Below are positions 60,749-64,000 of a stretch of 64,000 nt of DNA, piece by piece. The DNA lies in the NCBI GenBank assembly GCA_911728435.2, contig OU452202.1:11015135-11079134 (forward strand). The letters are read 5' to 3'. The position numbers and the translations under genes are program-made. This stretch comes from Apoderus coryli. Lineage: Eukaryota > Arthropoda > Insecta > Coleoptera > Attelabidae. How positions within the stretch are numbered: position 1 is the first letter of the stretch; the number at the start of each line of letters is the position of its first letter. The notes beneath the pieces are model-generated. The model was not told the DNA's origin. It ran no database searches and worked only from the letters and a program-made list of their open reading frames with translations.

Positions 60749-62708
60749 ATTGTGAGTCTATACAGGGTGTCCCAAATATAAGAAATGAACCATAGTTGTG
60801 TTTTTTTAAATGGAATGCCCTGTATATGAATATATTTTTGGATTCCCCGTTCTTTCATTAAAGTACATCTCACCTAAACCTGACAGTTTTTTAAATATTT
60901 AAATTTTTATAAAAATATAGACATAATATGAAAGAACAAATTCACACCTATTTGCTTGTTCTTTTTAAGCCAGTCTGGGCTGATAAATATACCCACTCAT
61001 CACTTGTTACGCCAAATATAAAAAACCCGCAATACTAAATACAGGGTGTCCAATAATATAATTTATATGAACGTAAAGTTTAATTCTAAATAACTTGTTT
61101 ATTTCAAATGGAACACCCAGTATATGAGGTCAAAATTAGATGCATAAAGTAATTATCTGTCAAATATTATAATACTTGGAAAATGCACATATTCATGATA
61201 TTAGGGAAATTTGAAATTGAATCTCTTAGTTTCATGTAGACCACCATGTATTTGATGATGCAAAAATTAAAGTTAAATTAAAGTTTTCTTATAGATATGT
61301 ATACTTATCTTTAATTTTGCATGGAAGAGGCACACATATTGGCAATAAGAGGAAGAATTTTCAAAAATATAATATTTATCAAGTCAGCCATGAGAATTTG
61401 AGAAGATAGAATACATTTCTTTTAATTTGATATTTACTGTCGAATAGTCTGTTGAAAATTCTTACTTAAGAGTTGAGAATTTTTCAGAAAACAGTTTTTT
61501 ATCTGTGACATTTGATTTAATTCAATTCAAAAATGCTATTCCAAAGGAGAAAGAATAGACATGATTTTTATTCTGGGAGAATGGTCCAAAAACGCTTTAC
61601 TGGCATCGCGAGTTTACGCTCAAAGGCTCCTGGCGCAAAATCACCCCCAAAAAAGCGGTCTTCGAGAGACTGTTAAGGCAGTTTAACGAAAGATACCACC
61701 CAAACACAGTGCAACTGCATCAAGAACTTTTCAATATTGATTTTAAATCGTGTTGAATTTTGTACATGGGCCAGGAACAAAATCATCGCAAATGAAAACT
61801 TTTTTAATAGAGGAGATGAAGAACCAAATAAATGAAGCGTTTAGAAGCGTTACACCAGGTTAAAGTTGTTGAAGGATTTAAGAAAAGGATTCATATGTGC
61901 CTAGAGTCCAATCATTTTGAACATTTATTATAAAATTTATCAGTTTTTATGAAGGTATATCTTGTTATTTAATTTAAGTGAAAAATGTATTTATTTATTA
62001 TGTTATTGTTTAAATTATGGTTTGTCAAATTCTCATGGCCGACATGACAAATATAATTTTAAAAAATTACTACCAATATGTGCTTTTTCCATACATTAAA
62101 AAAATATACATATCTATAAGAAAACCTCATAGTGATTAATAGATAATTAATTTCATCATGATCAAATACAGGGTGGTCTACATGAAAATAACAGGTTCAA
62201 TTAAAAATTCGCATAATATTATGAATATGTGCATTTTCCACGAAAACGTCAAGAGTTACCCATAGGAAAGTATTATATAATATTTGACAGAGAATTACTT
62301 TGTGCATCTAATTTTTACCTCATATACCGGGTGTTGCATTTGAAATACACAAGTTATTTAGAATTAAACTTTACGTTCATATAAGTTATATTATTGGACA
62401 CCCTGTATTTAGTATTGGTGATTTTTTATATTTGGCGTAACAAGTGATGAGATATTTATCAGCCTAGACTGGCTTAAAAAGAACAAACAAATAGGTGTGA
62501 ATTTTTTCATTCAAATTATGTCTATATTTTTATTAAAACATAAATATTTAAAAAACTATCAGGTTTAGGTTAGATGTGCCTAAATGAAATTTAGGTTTTG
62601 TTTTGAACAGGGAATCTAAAAATTTATTCATATACAGGGCATTCCATTTAAAAAAATGCAACTATGGTTAATTTCTTATATTTGGGACACCCTGTATAGA
62701 CTCACAAT
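60749..62708. mobile_element. Giant foldback transposon (about 2 kb, ~650-bp arms)
   Basis: Arms 60749-61402 and 62024-62708 are inverted copies of each other with small indels. Each arm carries tacagggtgtccc-type motifs at the outer end and again internally (61040 and 62397; also 62168). Outer ends read attgtgagtctatacaggg. The unique centre holds a transposase relic (61561-61932). Long arms around a coding remnant fit a deletion derivative of an autonomous TIR transposon. Confidence 0.9.
61561..61932 (+). pseudogene. Deleted DUF4817-type transposase inside the foldback element
   Basis: From ATG 61561: MIFILGEWSKNALLASRVYA then QRLLAQNHPQKSGLRETVKA, matching the N-terminal helix-turn-helix of insect DUF4817 transposases. 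Next LHQELFNIDF and, in another frame, FCTWARNKIIANENFF, the segment just before the first catalytic Asp. The frame then jumps to the C-terminal KKRIHMCLESNHFEHLL and a stop. The whole DDE core is missing, so it cannot be active. Related to the relic at 1680-1905. Confidence 0.7.
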
Positions 62709-63529
62709 ATTTTTAAAATGTAGCCATAAATCATTTTTATCGAACCCACGAATAAAACTTTAAGGAAATTAAATAGTTTAACCACAGTATTCCGTGTCGT
62801 ATGGCGTGAATAACCCTGTATATACGTTCCAACTACCTAACTGGTGAAATTTTAACCGCTATTTAAACCCCCACCAAGGGTATCTTATAATTTTATAATA
62901 ACTACCAGTCGGGAGTTCTTGTAATCTCTCTATAGATCATAAAAAATCGGTTGTCACCCTAAAACTTTCCCGACTAGTTATAATATAATCAAAAATATAT
63001 GATCTACGTAACCAAACAGAATTTTAATAATTATTATAATTGTATTATTTCCTTACTACTAACGTAACAAACTAACTACTCGTACTTTATTCCTTCTTGT
63101 ATTTATCCTCTAACAGTAGGTATACCTACATAATATTACCATAGATGTTTATTTATTCTCTGATATTACTGTACATGGCTAAAGTTAATAATCCCTACTC
63201 CTAGTACATACGCATATACATAATATACTATACCACATACAACTAAATATTAATAATATAAGTACGACAAAACCATTAGATTTTTGTCTCACTGTGTATA
63301 AACAGCGCCATCTCTTCAATACTGTCCCAACTACGCATTATATGTTTGTTGCCTACATTTATAAAAAAATTATAAGAAAATGGCGGATATTTGAAGGGAA
63401 ATATGAGGGATTTTTTTTAATATGGATATTGTCTAATACAGAAAGTTTTCACGTACAATTTTAATTACAAGTGATTGTTAAATATGTAAATAAGGTAATA
63501 AAGTAATATTATCATTATTAAATATTAGA
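62709..63529. other. Intergenic, nothing recognised
   Basis: AT-rich sequence between the foldback element and the terminal tandem repeat; no coding homology seen. Confidence 0.5.
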
Positions 63530-64000
63530 ATCATAGCACAAAATGAGGAAAAAGTTGCTGACTTTGAACTCAATTTATTAAGTAATTATTTATTGTTGTA
63601 GCGTCAAAATAGCTTATTACCTAATCCAAACCTTAGTCTTTAAAACCCTATTAAAATTTTTGCTACCAGATACGTATTAGTGGAGATTTCCATCCACAAA
63701 AATATATCTGTAAATGTGAAAAAATTACCCATGTTTGAACTCAATTTATGAGTTAACTATTTAATCTTTCCGCTTGAAAATACTTCATTACCTAATCCCA
63801 TCTTTTGTCTTTAAAACCCTATGAAAATTTTTGCTAGCAGATACGTCTTAGTGGCGACTACCATGCGCAAAATTATGCCTGCAAAGCGAAGTATGATGAT
63901 TTTCTAACTCTGTTTTTGAACTAACTATCCAATATTTCAACTTCAAAATACTTCAATACCTAATCCCATCTTTACTCTTTAACTCCCTATCAAAATTTTT
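63530..64000. repeat. ~170-bp tandem repeat running off the right edge
   Basis: The block 'acctaatcc' with ctttaaaaccct downstream recurs at 63620, 63791 and 63959 (periods 171 and 168), with shared atttttgctagcagatacgt and tgaactcaatttat segments. Copies differ by many substitutions. It is probably a satellite that continues beyond the window. Confidence 0.85.

Overview
This is eukaryotic nuclear DNA, most likely from an insect and plausibly a beetle: AT-rich, intron-split genes, small GT-AG introns mixed with large repeat-filled ones, and many degraded DNA transposons and non-LTR retrotransposons. I assembled the gene models by hand from splice sites, reading-frame phase and remembered family sequences; no database search was run.

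Protein genes. (1) Six exons of a kinesin-13 (Klp10A/KIF2A type), minus strand, 2030-9143, running off the left edge in the middle of the motor domain. (2) A complete SdhA (succinate dehydrogenase flavoprotein subunit), minus strand, nine exons, 26634-34395, 662 aa. (3) A complete PDAP1-type phosphoprotein, plus strand, four exons, 35771-36564, 186 aa, head to head with SdhA. (4) A complete ECHDC3-type mitochondrial enoyl-CoA hydratase domain protein, minus strand, five exons, 39396-41259, 271 aa, whose first intron uses a GC donor. (5) A protein pinocchio gene, minus strand, three coding exons, 44503-53092, 144 aa, with a 6.8 kb first coding intron. There is also a tRNA-Asp(GTC) at 13244-13315 (minus), and weaker candidates: a two-exon cysteine-containing peptide (19774-20249, minus) and an orphan THAP-like first exon (17535-17611, plus). 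SdhA, ECHDC3 and PDAP1 are ordinary housekeeping, mostly mitochondrial, functions; nothing suggests that the genes form an operon-like unit. TATCGATA motifs (Drosophila DREF/DRE type) lie upstream of SdhA and PDAP1, with degenerate ones upstream of ECHDC3.

Repeats dominate the rest. The window opens with a 91-bp satellite (1-899) and closes in a ~170-bp tandem repeat (about 63530-64000). In between are a 253-bp tandem repeat, a ~290-bp tandem repeat with tRNA-like promoter boxes, relics of piggyBac, mariner, IS630/Tc1-like, PIF/Harbinger and BEL/Pao elements, several non-LTR 3' ends, a hAT MITE with a perfect 8-bp target duplication, a TA-flanked MITE family present twice, and several foldback elements, the largest about 2 kb with ~650-bp arms around a broken transposase.

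The most interesting pattern is a scattered set of 32-48 nt hammerhead-ribozyme-like cores (CUGANGA ... GAAAC, short stem III, NUH triplet). They fall in at least three sequence types, on both strands. In the best copies the outer stem I differs in sequence but stays paired (ACCA/UGGU, GCCA/UGGC, AUCCA/UGGAU, UAC/GUA, GCU/AGC, CUC/GAG).
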